A stretch of 8,457 nt of DNA from CAZSIA01 sp045126355 (lineage in GTDB: Bacteria > Bacillota_I > Bacilli_A > Acholeplasmatales > Anaeroplasmataceae). Shown here in pieces: positions 1-6,000 of this stretch. Under the pieces are notes generated by a model. It did not search any database. It worked only from the letters and a program-made list of their open reading frames with translations, and was not told the DNA's origin. Numbering within the stretch: position 1 is the first letter of the stretch; the number at the start of each line of letters is the position of its first letter. Where the stretch lies: the NCBI GenBank assembly GCA_045126355.1, contig JBGVOE010000030.1:1-8457 (forward strand). The letters are read 5' to 3'. A program made the position numbers and the translations under genes.

Positions 1-67
1 TAAGTTTGACTCGCGGATCCTTAGAATATTTTTCTATTTGTTCTTTTGTAAAATGTTTTCTTCCCAT
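1..67 (-). CDS. IS3-like transposase OrfA, N-terminal fragment (runs off the left edge)
   Basis: Reading from an ATG at 67 down to the window edge gives 22 residues, MGRKHFTKEQIEKYSKDPRV followed by KL, with no stop. The pattern of a basic start, 'FTKEQIE' and then a short 'K-P-V' stretch matches the beginning of helix-turn-helix OrfA proteins of IS3-family elements in Bacillota, which bind the element ends and are joined to the OrfB integrase by frameshifting. Only the first helix is visible, so the family call is from recall of similar N-termini. No strong ribosome site lies at the usual distance: an AGGTG is about 14 bases upstream, inside the 3' arm of the preceding hairpin. It is encoded in the same direction as the transporter gene at 141-758 but is separated from it by a terminator. 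Confidence 0.5.
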   Translation of the reverse strand, partial: MGRKHFTKEQIEKYSKDPRVKL

Positions 68-73
68 AAAATT

Positions 74-97
74 AAAAAAAGCACCTATAGTAGGTGC
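74..97 (-). terminator. Intrinsic terminator between the FNT-family gene and the IS transposase
   Basis: On the minus strand GCACCTA-CTA-TAGGTGC forms a perfect 7-bp stem with a 3-nt loop (plus-strand arms 81-87 and 91-97), followed by seven U residues (A-run 74-80 on the plus strand). It would stop transcripts of the transporter gene before they enter orfA. It ends only 6 bases before the OrfA start codon and lies inside the probable IS end, so it may be an IS-borne insulator rather than the transporter gene's own terminator. Confidence 0.75.
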
Positions 98-140
98 CAC
101 ACATTGTCCATATGTTGTCCTTTCTATAGGTACCATTTTA

Positions 141-758
141 CTAGTTGTCGTTTTTTTCTGGATTTTTAATGAAACTACAAAGAAGTCCACCTACAAAATT
201 GCCTGCTAAACATACAAGCATTAGTAGTAAGCCTTCGAATGTAAATAATTTTAGACTGAATGAGAAATAGAATGAATTAGCTACAACGTGTTCATATCCA
301 CATAGGATGAATGTAGCAATCATCATAGCTACATATAACACTTTATGTTTTAGATTTGTAGCTTTTACAATTCCAGCTATTATTATCCCACAAAAGATTG
401 CTAGGATAAAGATACTTAATAAACTGTCATTTAATTTAACTTCGCATACTGCGGTTGTAGCTTGATATAGTTGGTCTTTTAATCTTGTTAAGGAAAGAAG
501 TGCAGCTGTTAAGGCTCCACCAATTAAGTTTCCTATAAAGACAAAAGAAGAATTAATTAAGTAGTCTTTAAAGCTTTGTGATTCTCTTTGGGTTGGAACA
601 TAACCTGTATATAGTAGTAGTTTAAATTCCATTACTAATAAAATCCCAACTGAAAAGAATAGAGCTCCTACAATTTTGTTACTACATAGTAAGTATATTA
701 CTGCACCTAATGCAATCGAAATGCCTGCTAAAATGGATCTTATTAATTTATCTAACAT
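141..758 (-). CDS. Formate/nitrite transporter (FNT) family membrane protein, compact form
   Basis: This encodes a polytopic membrane protein of 205 residues. FNT channels form pentamers that pass formate, nitrite, hydrosulfide or similar small anions. Visible family marks, numbered from the ATG at 758: 'AGISIALG' in helix 1, 'LYTG' (Thr51, matching the LFTGN loop), 'GNLIGGAL' near residue 76, 'CGYEHVVANS' with the central pore His157 and Asn161, and 'GNFVGG' near 186. About six hydrophobic segments are present. Most FNT proteins have 250-285 residues; here the N-terminal amphipathic helix and the C-terminal tail are nearly absent, but no motif is lost. The frame also allows a GTG start at 767, but AAAGGG would then be only 1 base away, whereas it sits about 10 bases before the ATG. 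The anion carried cannot be told. It is a single gene, transcribed away from its divergent neighbour. Confidence 0.85.
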   Translation of the reverse strand: MLDKLIRSILAGISIALGAVIYLLCSNKIVGALFFSVGILLVMEFKLLLYTGYVPTQRESQSFKDYLINSSFVFIGNLIGGALTAALLSLTRLKDQLYQATTAVCEVKLNDSLLSIFILAIFCGIIIAGIVKATNLKHKVLYVAMMIATFILCGYEHVVANSFYFSFSLKLFTFEGLLLMLVCLAGNFVGGLLCSFIKNPEKNDN

Positions 759-795
759 ATATTTCACGCCCTTTTAATGAAGATATTTTAATTAT

Positions 796-823
796 ATCAT
801 AATATTTTCTGAATGATAGTCAA
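796..823 (-). promoter_or_regulatory. Promoter for the FNT-family gene
   Basis: On the minus strand TTGACT (818-823) and TATGAT (796-801) are spaced by 16 bp, a good sigma-A type match, about 38 bases upstream of the ATG at 758. An overlapping TATAAT lies a few bases further downstream. Confidence 0.6.
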
Positions 824-838
824 AATATGACAAAAAAA

Positions 839-858
839 TTCACAACTTGTTCACAACT
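839..858. repeat. Tandem TTCACAACT repeat between divergent promoters
   Basis: TTCACAACT occurs at 839-847 and again at 850-858, an 11-bp period that places both copies on one face of the helix. It lies between the -35 of the leftward promoter and the -10 of the rightward one, where an operator would be expected. The second copy, read as TTGTTCACA, differs from the DnaA-box consensus TTATNCACA at one position. No regulator can be named. Confidence 0.35.
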
Positions 859-876
859 ATCAAACGATAATTATTG

Positions 877-888
877 TATAATTATAAT
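877..888 (+). promoter_or_regulatory. Probable -10 region for the small membrane protein gene
   Basis: Two back-to-back TATAAT hexamers (877-882 and 883-888) lie about 20 bases before the start codon at 909. No good -35 is seen at 17 bp; TTGTTC at 847-852 is 24 bp from the first hexamer. The promoter may therefore be weak or activator-dependent. Confidence 0.45.
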
Positions 889-908
889 GAAGTAGAGGTG
901 CGTAGATT

Positions 909-1310
909 ATGGATATGAATTTATTATATGCAATTTTAATTGCTTTAGTTCCTGTAGTTATTACAATTATTGTTTCAAGATTATATAATATTGTACATGG
1001 TCTTATTACTTTCATTGTTACAGGATTTTTATTAATGTTCTGCTTAGAAGCATTTGGAGGAAATCTTCCAGCTGAAATTATGGGATATATTCCAGCAACT
1101 TGTTCTTTATATACAGTAATTTGTGATTTAATTGCTGATTTATTAGATAAAGTTGGTTTAGCTAGTTTACTTGCTCAAGATTATGGAAAATATATTTTAT
1201 TGGCTATCTATCTTGTAGTATTTGTTATTTCTCAAATCATTGCTTCAGCTATTCGCAAAAGCAGAGTTGAAAAAATTAACAGTTTAAAACGTCAATTAAA
1301 ACGTTACTAA
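909..1310 (+). CDS. Small integral membrane protein of unknown function
   Basis: I do not recognise this 133-residue protein. It has three clear hydrophobic segments, at about residues 5-23, 30-48 and 94-114. Between the second and third is a 45-residue stretch of mixed character containing 'GGNLPAEIMGYIP', Cys65 and Cys72. The C-terminus (116-133) is strongly basic, with eight Lys/Arg in 18 residues, so it is probably cytoplasmic. The layout loosely recalls CvpA-like proteins, but it is shorter and I see no diagnostic motif. AGAGGTG at 894-900 sits 8 bases before the ATG, a good ribosome site. The gene has its own terminator and an apparent promoter, so it is probably monocistronic and divergent from the FNT-family gene. 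Its codon use resembles that of its neighbours, so it looks like a real gene. Confidence 0.8.
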   Translation: MDMNLLYAILIALVPVVITIIVSRLYNIVHGLITFIVTGFLLMFCLEAFGGNLPAEIMGYIPATCSLYTVICDLIADLLDKVGLASLLAQDYGKYILLAIYLVVFVISQIIASAIRKSRVEKINSLKRQLKRY

Positions 1311-1314
1311 AATT

Positions 1315-1340
1315 AAGAAGGCACTATGCCTTCTTTTTTT
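1315..1340 (+). terminator. Intrinsic terminator after the small membrane protein gene
   Basis: AAGAAGGCA-CTA-TGCCTTCTT forms a perfect 9-bp stem with a 3-nt loop (arms 1315-1323 and 1327-1335), running into a T-tract to 1340. It starts 5 bases after the stop codon. It also separates this gene from the hydrolase gene, whose start is only 27 bases further on. Confidence 0.9.
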
Positions 1341-1366
1341 AAAAATATATTTAGGGAGAAAAAAAT

Positions 1367-2167
1367 ATGGAAATTAGTAAAGTAGATATAGCTACTTTGT
1401 ATAATTTAGGCGGAGTAGCAAATTTAACAGTTTATAAAGATATTGATTTTTTAGATAATGGAAAAGTTGAAAATTTACCTGCGATTTTAATTGTTCCAGG
1501 TGGAGGATATGGTTTTGTTTCTTTACGTGAAGGAACTCCTGTTGCTGCTGAATTTTTAGCTAAGGGCTTTGTTCCTTTTATCCTAACTTATAGTGTTAGA
1601 AATGAAGACTGTTATCCACAACAATTAAATGAATTAGCGGCAAGTGTGGACTATATTCGTAAGAATGCTTATGAGTTTGGGATTAATCCAGATAAAATTT
1701 ATTTAATTGGTTTTAGTGCGGGTGGTCATTTAGTAGCTAACTTAGGTGTTGAATATCCAAGTCTAACTAATTATGATGCTAAACCAAATGGTGTCTGCCT
1801 GTCTTATCCAGTTATCTCAGCTGATTATGGTGTAAGTGGTAATACTTATCAAAATTTATTAAGTAAATATAGTGGAGAAGAAAAAGAATTATTACTTAAG
1901 AAATTAAGTTTTAATCATTCTGATTTATCACTTTTCCCACCAGCTTTTATTTGGACTACAGCTACTGATGATTGTGTTATGTCACAAAACTCACTTGTTT
2001 TTGCTTCAAAATTAGTTGAAGCTAATCGTAAATGTGAATTACATATGTATCCAGTAGGTAGACATGGTTTATCTGTAGCCAATACAATTGTTAATGAAGA
2101 ATTAGACTACTTACCTACTGTTAGAGGCTGGGTAGAGTTGTGTATTAATTTCTTTAAATCATTATAG
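1367..2167 (+). CDS. Alpha/beta-hydrolase fold esterase (acetyl-xylan/feruloyl esterase-like)
   Basis: A 266-residue serine hydrolase with a complete apparent catalytic set. 'PGGGYGF' (44-50) is the oxyanion-hole loop equivalent to HGGG, 'GFSAGGH' (115-121) holds the nucleophile Ser117, Asp201 in 'TATDDCV' is the likely acid, and His233 in 'VGRHGLS' the base. This arrangement is typical of the BD-FAE/acetyl-xylan-esterase-like group of small bacterial esterases, which remove acetyl or similar ester groups from carbohydrates. The real substrate cannot be read from the sequence, and no carbohydrate genes lie nearby. There is no signal peptide, so it is cytoplasmic. AGGGAG at 1353-1358 is 8 bases before the ATG. 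No clear promoter lies in the short gap after the preceding terminator, so it may depend on read-through. No terminator lies between its stop and the T-box promoter. Confidence 0.85.
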   Translation: MEISKVDIATLYNLGGVANLTVYKDIDFLDNGKVENLPAILIVPGGGYGFVSLREGTPVAAEFLAKGFVPFILTYSVRNEDCYPQQLNELAASVDYIRKNAYEFGINPDKIYLIGFSAGGHLVANLGVEYPSLTNYDAKPNGVCLSYPVISADYGVSGNTYQNLLSKYSGEEKELLLKKLSFNHSDLSLFPPAFIWTTATDDCVMSQNSLVFASKLVEANRKCELHMYPVGRHGLSVANTIVNEELDYLPTVRGWVELCINFFKSL

Positions 2168-2186
2168 TTTGAGTTAGAGATTATTC

Positions 2187-2215
2187 TTGCTTTTTATCTT
2201 TTTATTATATATAAT
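2187..2215 (+). promoter_or_regulatory. Promoter of the pheST operon
   Basis: TTGCTT (2187-2192) and a perfect TATAAT (2210-2215) are separated by 17 bp. Transcription would start near 2222, just before the base of T-box stem I, where such leaders normally begin. Confidence 0.65.
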
Positions 2216-2221
2216 AAGTAT

Positions 2222-2459
2222 GTTGATAAGAAAATGATGATAAAAGAGTAGTAGTTATCAATTAATTTATTCTAGAGAGAAGATTATATGGTGAAAGATC
2301 TTTATAAATTAGATAATGAATTCACTTTTTAGTGGTGCTAATCACACCCGTAATTCTGCGTTAAAGAATTTAAGTGCTAGTATATATTACTAGAACTAAG
2401 GTGGTACCGCGATTATTTTTCGTCCTTGGAATTTATTTTTCAAGGACGTTATTTTTTTT
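2222..2459 (+). ncRNA. T-box riboswitch leader, tRNA-Phe specific (UUC specifier)
   Basis: This untranslated leader controls pheST by binding uncharged tRNA-Phe. Stem I is complete. The lower helix AAAAG (2242-2246) pairs with CTTTT (2325-2329), and the specifier loop has AGTA on the 5' side (2247-2250) and GAA-TTC-A on the 3' side. This puts the specifier codon UUC (Phe) at 2321-2323. Above it, GTTATC pairs with GATAAT, followed by an AGAGA bulge (2274-2278 region) and a GGTG terminal loop (2290-2293). A hairpin at 2352-2370 and stem III (CTAGTA/TACTAG, 2377-2393) follow. The T-box AAGGTGGTACCGCG (2398-2411) offers UGGU to an ACCA acceptor end, as expected for a tRNA with discriminator A. 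AAGG (2398-2401) pairs with CCTT (2424-2427) as antiterminator, and this excludes the terminator stem. Specifier and downstream genes agree. Confidence 0.96.
2421..2459 (+). terminator. Regulated terminator of the T-box leader
   Basis: CGTCCTTG (2421-2428) pairs perfectly with CAAGGACG (2441-2448) around a 12-nt loop and is followed by a U-rich tail to 2459. Its 5' arm overlaps the CCTT needed for the antiterminator, so charged tRNA-Phe favours termination and uncharged tRNA-Phe favours read-through into pheS. Confidence 0.92.
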
Positions 2460-2479
2460 AGTAAAGGAGAAAATAAAAA

Positions 2480-3511
2480 ATGACAAATGATATTCAAAGT
2501 ATTGTAGTTATGGCAAAAGAAGCTTTTACAAAATGTCAAACTCAAAATGAATTATTACAAGAAAAAGCGAACTTTTTAGGTAAAAAAGGTCCTATTTCAC
2601 AAATTATGGCAACAATGAGAGAACTTAGCATTGAAGAAAAAAAGGAATTAGGTGCTAAAGTTAATGTTGCTAAAAGTGAAATTGAAGCATTATTTGAAGA
2701 AAATAAAACTCGTATTGTTAATGCTGAGATTGAGGCTAAAATAAATGCAGAACGTATTGATGTAACACTTCCTGCAAAACAAATTGCTAGTGGGTCTATT
2801 CATCCACTTACTCAAACAATAACTGAACTTGAAGATTTATTTATTGGTATGGGTTATGAAGTTGTTACAGGACCAGAAGTTGAAGAAGATGTATATAACT
2901 TCGAATTATTAAATCTTCCAAAAGACCATCCTGCACGTGAAATGCAAGATAGTTTCTATATTGATCCTGCTAGATTATTAAGAACTCATACATCTCCTGT
3001 TCAAGCTAGAACAATGTTAGCTCGAAATGGAGCACCTATTAAAATTATTTGTCCTGGTAAAGTTTACCGTAGAGACGCTGATGATGCTACACATTCACAT
3101 CAATTTATGCAATGTGAAGGTTTAGTAATCGGAGAAAATATTAGTATTGCTGACTTAAAAGGTAACTTACTAGCTGTAGCTAATAAAATGTTTGGTGAAG
3201 GTAGAAAGATTCGTCTTCGTCCATCATACTTCCCATTTACTGAACCAAGTGTAGAAGTAGACGTTACTTGTGCTAAATGTGATGGTGCAGGATGCCCTAT
3301 GTGTAAAGGAACAGGTTATATTGAAGTTTTAGGTGCTGGTATGGTTAACAGAAACGTACTTAGAATGTGTGGATATGATGACAACTTACAAGGATTTGCG
3401 TTCGGTATTGGTATTGAACGTGTTGCTATCTTAAAAAATAGAATTGAAGATATTCGTAACTTTTATACTAACGATGTGCGTTTCTTAGCACAATTTAAGA
3501 AAATTAAGTAG
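2480..3511 (+). CDS. pheS: Phenylalanine--tRNA ligase alpha subunit
   Basis: The catalytic subunit of the heterotetrameric class II enzyme that joins phenylalanine to tRNA-Phe. It has 343 residues, the usual length. Residues 1-90 form the charged helical N-terminal arm that contacts tRNA. Motif 1 lies around 'SIHPLTQTI' (106-114). Motif 2 is covered by 'RTHTSPVQARTM' (168-179) and 'GKVYRRDADDATHSHQFMQ' (193-211), and motif 3 is 'GFAFGIGIERVAIL' (305-318). Four cysteines in a CxxC-x4-CxxC pattern (264, 267, 272, 275) form the zinc-finger-like insert common in Bacillota PheS. AAAGGAG at 2463-2469 is 10 bases upstream of the ATG. The gene is controlled by the T-box directly ahead and is followed by pheT after 13 bases, so the two subunits are co-transcribed. 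Confidence 0.98.
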   Translation: MTNDIQSIVVMAKEAFTKCQTQNELLQEKANFLGKKGPISQIMATMRELSIEEKKELGAKVNVAKSEIEALFEENKTRIVNAEIEAKINAERIDVTLPAKQIASGSIHPLTQTITELEDLFIGMGYEVVTGPEVEEDVYNFELLNLPKDHPAREMQDSFYIDPARLLRTHTSPVQARTMLARNGAPIKIICPGKVYRRDADDATHSHQFMQCEGLVIGENISIADLKGNLLAVANKMFGEGRKIRLRPSYFPFTEPSVEVDVTCAKCDGAGCPMCKGTGYIEVLGAGMVNRNVLRMCGYDDNLQGFAFGIGIERVAILKNRIEDIRNFYTNDVRFLAQFKKIK

Positions 3512-3524
3512 GAGGTAGAAGAAA

Positions 3525-5900
3525 ATGAAAGTATCATTAAAATGGTTAAGTGAATACATTGATTTAAAAGGTAAATCAGTAGAAGAAATCGAAGAAATCT
3601 TTTCCCTACAACTTACTGAAGTAGAAGAAAAGTATCCTTTAACAACAGCTACTAATATGATGATTGGTAAAGTGTTAGAATGTGTAGATCATCCTGATAG
3701 TGACCATCTTCATATTTGTCAAGTTGAACTAGCTAATGGTGAAGTTAGTCAAATTGTTTGTGGTGCACCAAATGTACGTGCTGGTGTTAAAGTTTTAGTT
3801 GCCTTACCAGGTGCAATCTTACCAGGTAATTTTAAAATTAAACCTAGTAAAGTTCGTGGTGTAGAATCTAATGGTATGTTATGTTCATTCCAAGAATTAG
3901 GTATTGAAGAAAAGTTTATTGAAGATGAATTTAAAAATGGTATCTATCTATTAGATGATGATGCTCCTGTTGGTGAAGATCCAATTAAATATTTAGGTTT
4001 AGATGATTATGTATTAGACCTACATTTAACACCTAATAGAGCTGATATGTTAAGTATGATTGGTGTTAGTTATGATTTAGGAACTGTTTTAAATGAAAAA
4101 CCAGTTATTAAAGCTCCAGTATTAAATTGTAGTAGTGAAGCTAACCCAGTTAAAGTTAGTTTAGAAACTGATAAAGTAATTCAATATAACGCTCGTTATA
4201 TTAAAGATGTTAAAATTAAAAAATCACCTTGGTGGTTAAGACAAAGATTAATTGCTGCAGGTATTAGACCTATTAATAATGTAGTAGATATTACTAACTA
4301 TATTTTAATTGAATATGGTCAACCACTTCATGCATTTGATGCTGATAAATTAGGTAATAATATCGTTGTTAGAATGGCTAATGAAGGTGAAAAATTTACT
4401 ACATTAGATGAAGTTGAAAGAACATTAACAGCTGACGATATCGTAATTACTGACGGAGTTAATCCAGTATGCTTAGGTGGTGTAATGGGTGGACTTGACA
4501 GTGAAGTTACATCTGATACAGTTAATGTAGTTTTAGAAGCTGCACAATTTAATCCAACTAGTATTCGTAAAACAAGTGCTAGATTAGGTTTAAGAAGTGA
4601 ATCTAGTTTCCGTTTTGAAAGAAGAGTAGACTATAATCGTGTTAGTGTTGCATTAGATAAAGCTGCACAAATGTTAGCTGAATTAGCTGATGCTACTGTT
4701 TTAGACGGAGTAAGTAGTGTTGTTAATGAAGAATATACTCCTGTTATTATTGATGTTGCATTAGATAAAATCAATAACTATATGGGTGTAAAATTAACAG
4801 TTGAAGAAGTTAATGATATCTTGGATAGAATGAATTTTGAATATGAATTTAATAACGGAATGTATCATGTAGTTGTTCCTTCAAGAAGAATTGATTATGA
4901 TAATAACTATCAAGACTTAATTGAAGATATCGCTCGTTTCTATGGATTTGATAATATTCCTTTAACAATTCCAGCTACAAGTGATAAAGGACACTTAACA
5001 AGAGAACAAAGCTTAGAACGCAGTATCAAAAACTTACTAGCAGGATTAGGAATGAATGAAGCAATTTGTTATTCATTAACAAGTGATGAACATTTATATG
5101 AATTCGTAAATGAAGAAAAAGAAGCTGTTAAAGTTTTAATGCCATTTACTGAAGAAAAAGAATATATGCGTCAAAGTTTAATTCCTTCTTTATTAGAAGT
5201 AGTTTCTTATAATAAAGCACGTAAAATTGATTCTGCTAAATTCTTTGAAATTAGTTCTGTTTACTATGAAGGTGGTTCTCACAGATTATTATCTGCTGCA
5301 TTTAGTGGAATTTATGAAAAATCTTTATGGCAACAAAAAGTTGAAAAGGTTGATTTCTTCTTAGTTAAAGGTATTGTTGAAGAATTATTAAGTAAAATTG
5401 GTATTACTGCTACATATGAAGCATCAAGTAAGAAGAATATGCATCCAGGTAAATGCGCTAGTATCAAAGTTGGTTCAACTGAGATCGGATATTTAGGTGC
5501 AATCCATCCAAAATATCAAAAAGAACATAGTTTAAATGAAACATTTGTATTTGAACTTAATTATGAATTATTATTAAGTTTAAGTGAAGAAAAGATTAAA
5601 TATACTCCTGTTTCTAAATATCCATCAATTACTAGAGACTTAGCAATTGTATGTAATAAAGATATTAACGCAAGCGAAATTGCCGCCCTAATTAAACAAA
5701 CAGGAAAGAAAATTTTAGTTGATGTAAGTTTATTTGACTTATATGTTGATGAATCAATTGGTTTAGAAAACAAACAATTAGCTTATAAATTAACTTTCTG
5801 TGATAGTGAAAAAACATTAGAAAGCCAAGATGTAGAAAAAGTTATTAAATCTATCTTAAATAGATTAGAGTTTACTTATCAAGCTAAATTAAGACAATAA
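3525..5900 (+). CDS. pheT: Phenylalanine--tRNA ligase beta subunit
   Basis: The large, non-catalytic subunit of phenylalanyl-tRNA synthetase, which binds tRNA-Phe and hydrolyses mischarged Tyr-tRNA-Phe. At 791 residues it is full length. Domains in order: the N-terminal strand-helix region; the OB-fold tRNA-binding domain at about 40-150 ('VGAP'-like 'VCGAPNVRAG' at 78-87); the B3/B4 editing domain at about 210-380, with 'NNVVDITNY', 'GQPLHAFDA', 'GVMGG' and 'RSESSFRFERRVD'; the B5 helix-turn-helix domain at about 405-475; the inactive synthetase-like core; and the ferredoxin-fold anticodon-binding domain from about 697 ('PVSKYPSITRDLAIV') to the end. AGGAGG at 3510-3515 overlaps the pheS stop codon and lies 9 bases before the ATG, which suggests translational coupling. 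A terminator follows directly, so the operon holds only pheS and pheT. Confidence 0.98.
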   Translation: MKVSLKWLSEYIDLKGKSVEEIEEIFSLQLTEVEEKYPLTTATNMMIGKVLECVDHPDSDHLHICQVELANGEVSQIVCGAPNVRAGVKVLVALPGAILPGNFKIKPSKVRGVESNGMLCSFQELGIEEKFIEDEFKNGIYLLDDDAPVGEDPIKYLGLDDYVLDLHLTPNRADMLSMIGVSYDLGTVLNEKPVIKAPVLNCSSEANPVKVSLETDKVIQYNARYIKDVKIKKSPWWLRQRLIAAGIRPINNVVDITNYILIEYGQPLHAFDADKLGNNIVVRMANEGEKFTTLDEVERTLTADDIVITDGVNPVCLGGVMGGLDSEVTSDTVNVVLEAAQFNPTSIRKTSARLGLRSESSFRFERRVDYNRVSVALDKAAQMLAELADATVLDGVSSVVNEEYTPVIIDVALDKINNYMGVKLTVEEVNDILDRMNFEYEFNNGMYHVVVPSRRIDYDNNYQDLIEDIARFYGFDNIPLTIPATSDKGHLTREQSLERSIKNLLAGLGMNEAICYSLTSDEHLYEFVNEEKEAVKVLMPFTEEKEYMRQSLIPSLLEVVSYNKARKIDSAKFFEISSVYYEGGSHRLLSAAFSGIYEKSLWQQKVEKVDFFLVKGIVEELLSKIGITATYEASSKKNMHPGKCASIKVGSTEIGYLGAIHPKYQKEHSLNETFVFELNYELLLSLSEEKIKYTPVSKYPSITRDLAIVCNKDINASEIAALIKQTGKKILVDVSLFDLYVDESIGLENKQLAYKLTFCDSEKTLESQDVEKVIKSILNRLEFTYQAKLRQ

Positions 5901-5906
5901 TTAAAG

Positions 5907-5933
5907 TGCCAAGAAATTTTCTTGGCATTTTTT
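5907..5933 (+). terminator. Intrinsic terminator of the pheST operon
   Basis: TGCCAAGAA (5907-5915) pairs perfectly with TTCTTGGCA (5919-5927) around a 3-nt loop and runs into TTTTTT. It starts 6 bases after the pheT stop codon. Confidence 0.92.
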
Positions 5934-5938
5934 CTTTT

Positions 5939-5972
5939 TTTACAAAAAGCGAAATAATCCGTATGTCATAAT
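5939..5972 (+). promoter_or_regulatory. Possible promoter of the antiporter gene
   Basis: TGTCATAAT (5964-5972) resembles an extended -10 (TGnTATAAT) with one mismatch and lies 28 bases before the start at 6001. TTTACA at 5939-5944 is 22 bp away, too far for a normal -35, so an extended -10 promoter is the better reading. The gene sits after a terminator and must have its own promoter. Confidence 0.4.
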
Positions 5973-6000
5973 CATAAATAGATATATTAGGAGGGGAAAA

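Larger units (their letters stand above)
1..120 (-). mobile_element. Left-edge fragment of an IS3-like insertion sequence
   Basis: The edge holds the first codons of an apparent IS3-type OrfA on the minus strand, preceded by about 50 bases of non-coding DNA with a hairpin. On the minus strand that non-coding part contains two TGGACAA/GGACAA copies 11 bp apart (plus-strand TTGTCC at 104-109 and 115-120), as might be found at a transposase-binding terminal repeat. IS3-family ends usually begin with TG, so a terminus at TGGACAATGTG (from 110) or a few bases further out is possible, but the other end is outside the window and no target duplication can be tested. The assignment to IS3 rests on the short protein start and is moderate. 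Confidence 0.5.

Noticed and set aside
6..209. A 67-codon plus-strand frame at the left edge.
   Set aside because: It runs antisense across the IS end, the hairpin and the 3' end of the FNT-family gene, and has no ribosome site or family resemblance.
264..276. Cysteine cluster in PheS (protein residues 264-275), considered as a possible fused zinc finger or a novelty.
   Set aside because: The same four-cysteine insert is common in PheS of Bacillota, so it is ordinary. The coordinates here are residue numbers; the DNA is about 3269-3304.
2288..2332. A 14-codon reading frame, MVKDLYKLDNEFTF, with an in-frame TTC and a second Phe codon, resembling a Phe attenuator leader peptide.
   Set aside because: It lies within T-box stem I, its TTC is the specifier codon itself, its upstream purine run is the AGAGA bulge, and the T-box explains the whole region. 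Two Phe codons in such a short frame are not enough for a leader-peptide claim.
5561..5773. Minus-strand frame opposite the end of pheT, and a similar one at 7254-7478 opposite the antiporter tail.
   Set aside because: Both are antisense to well-supported conserved domains, short, and without ribosome sites.
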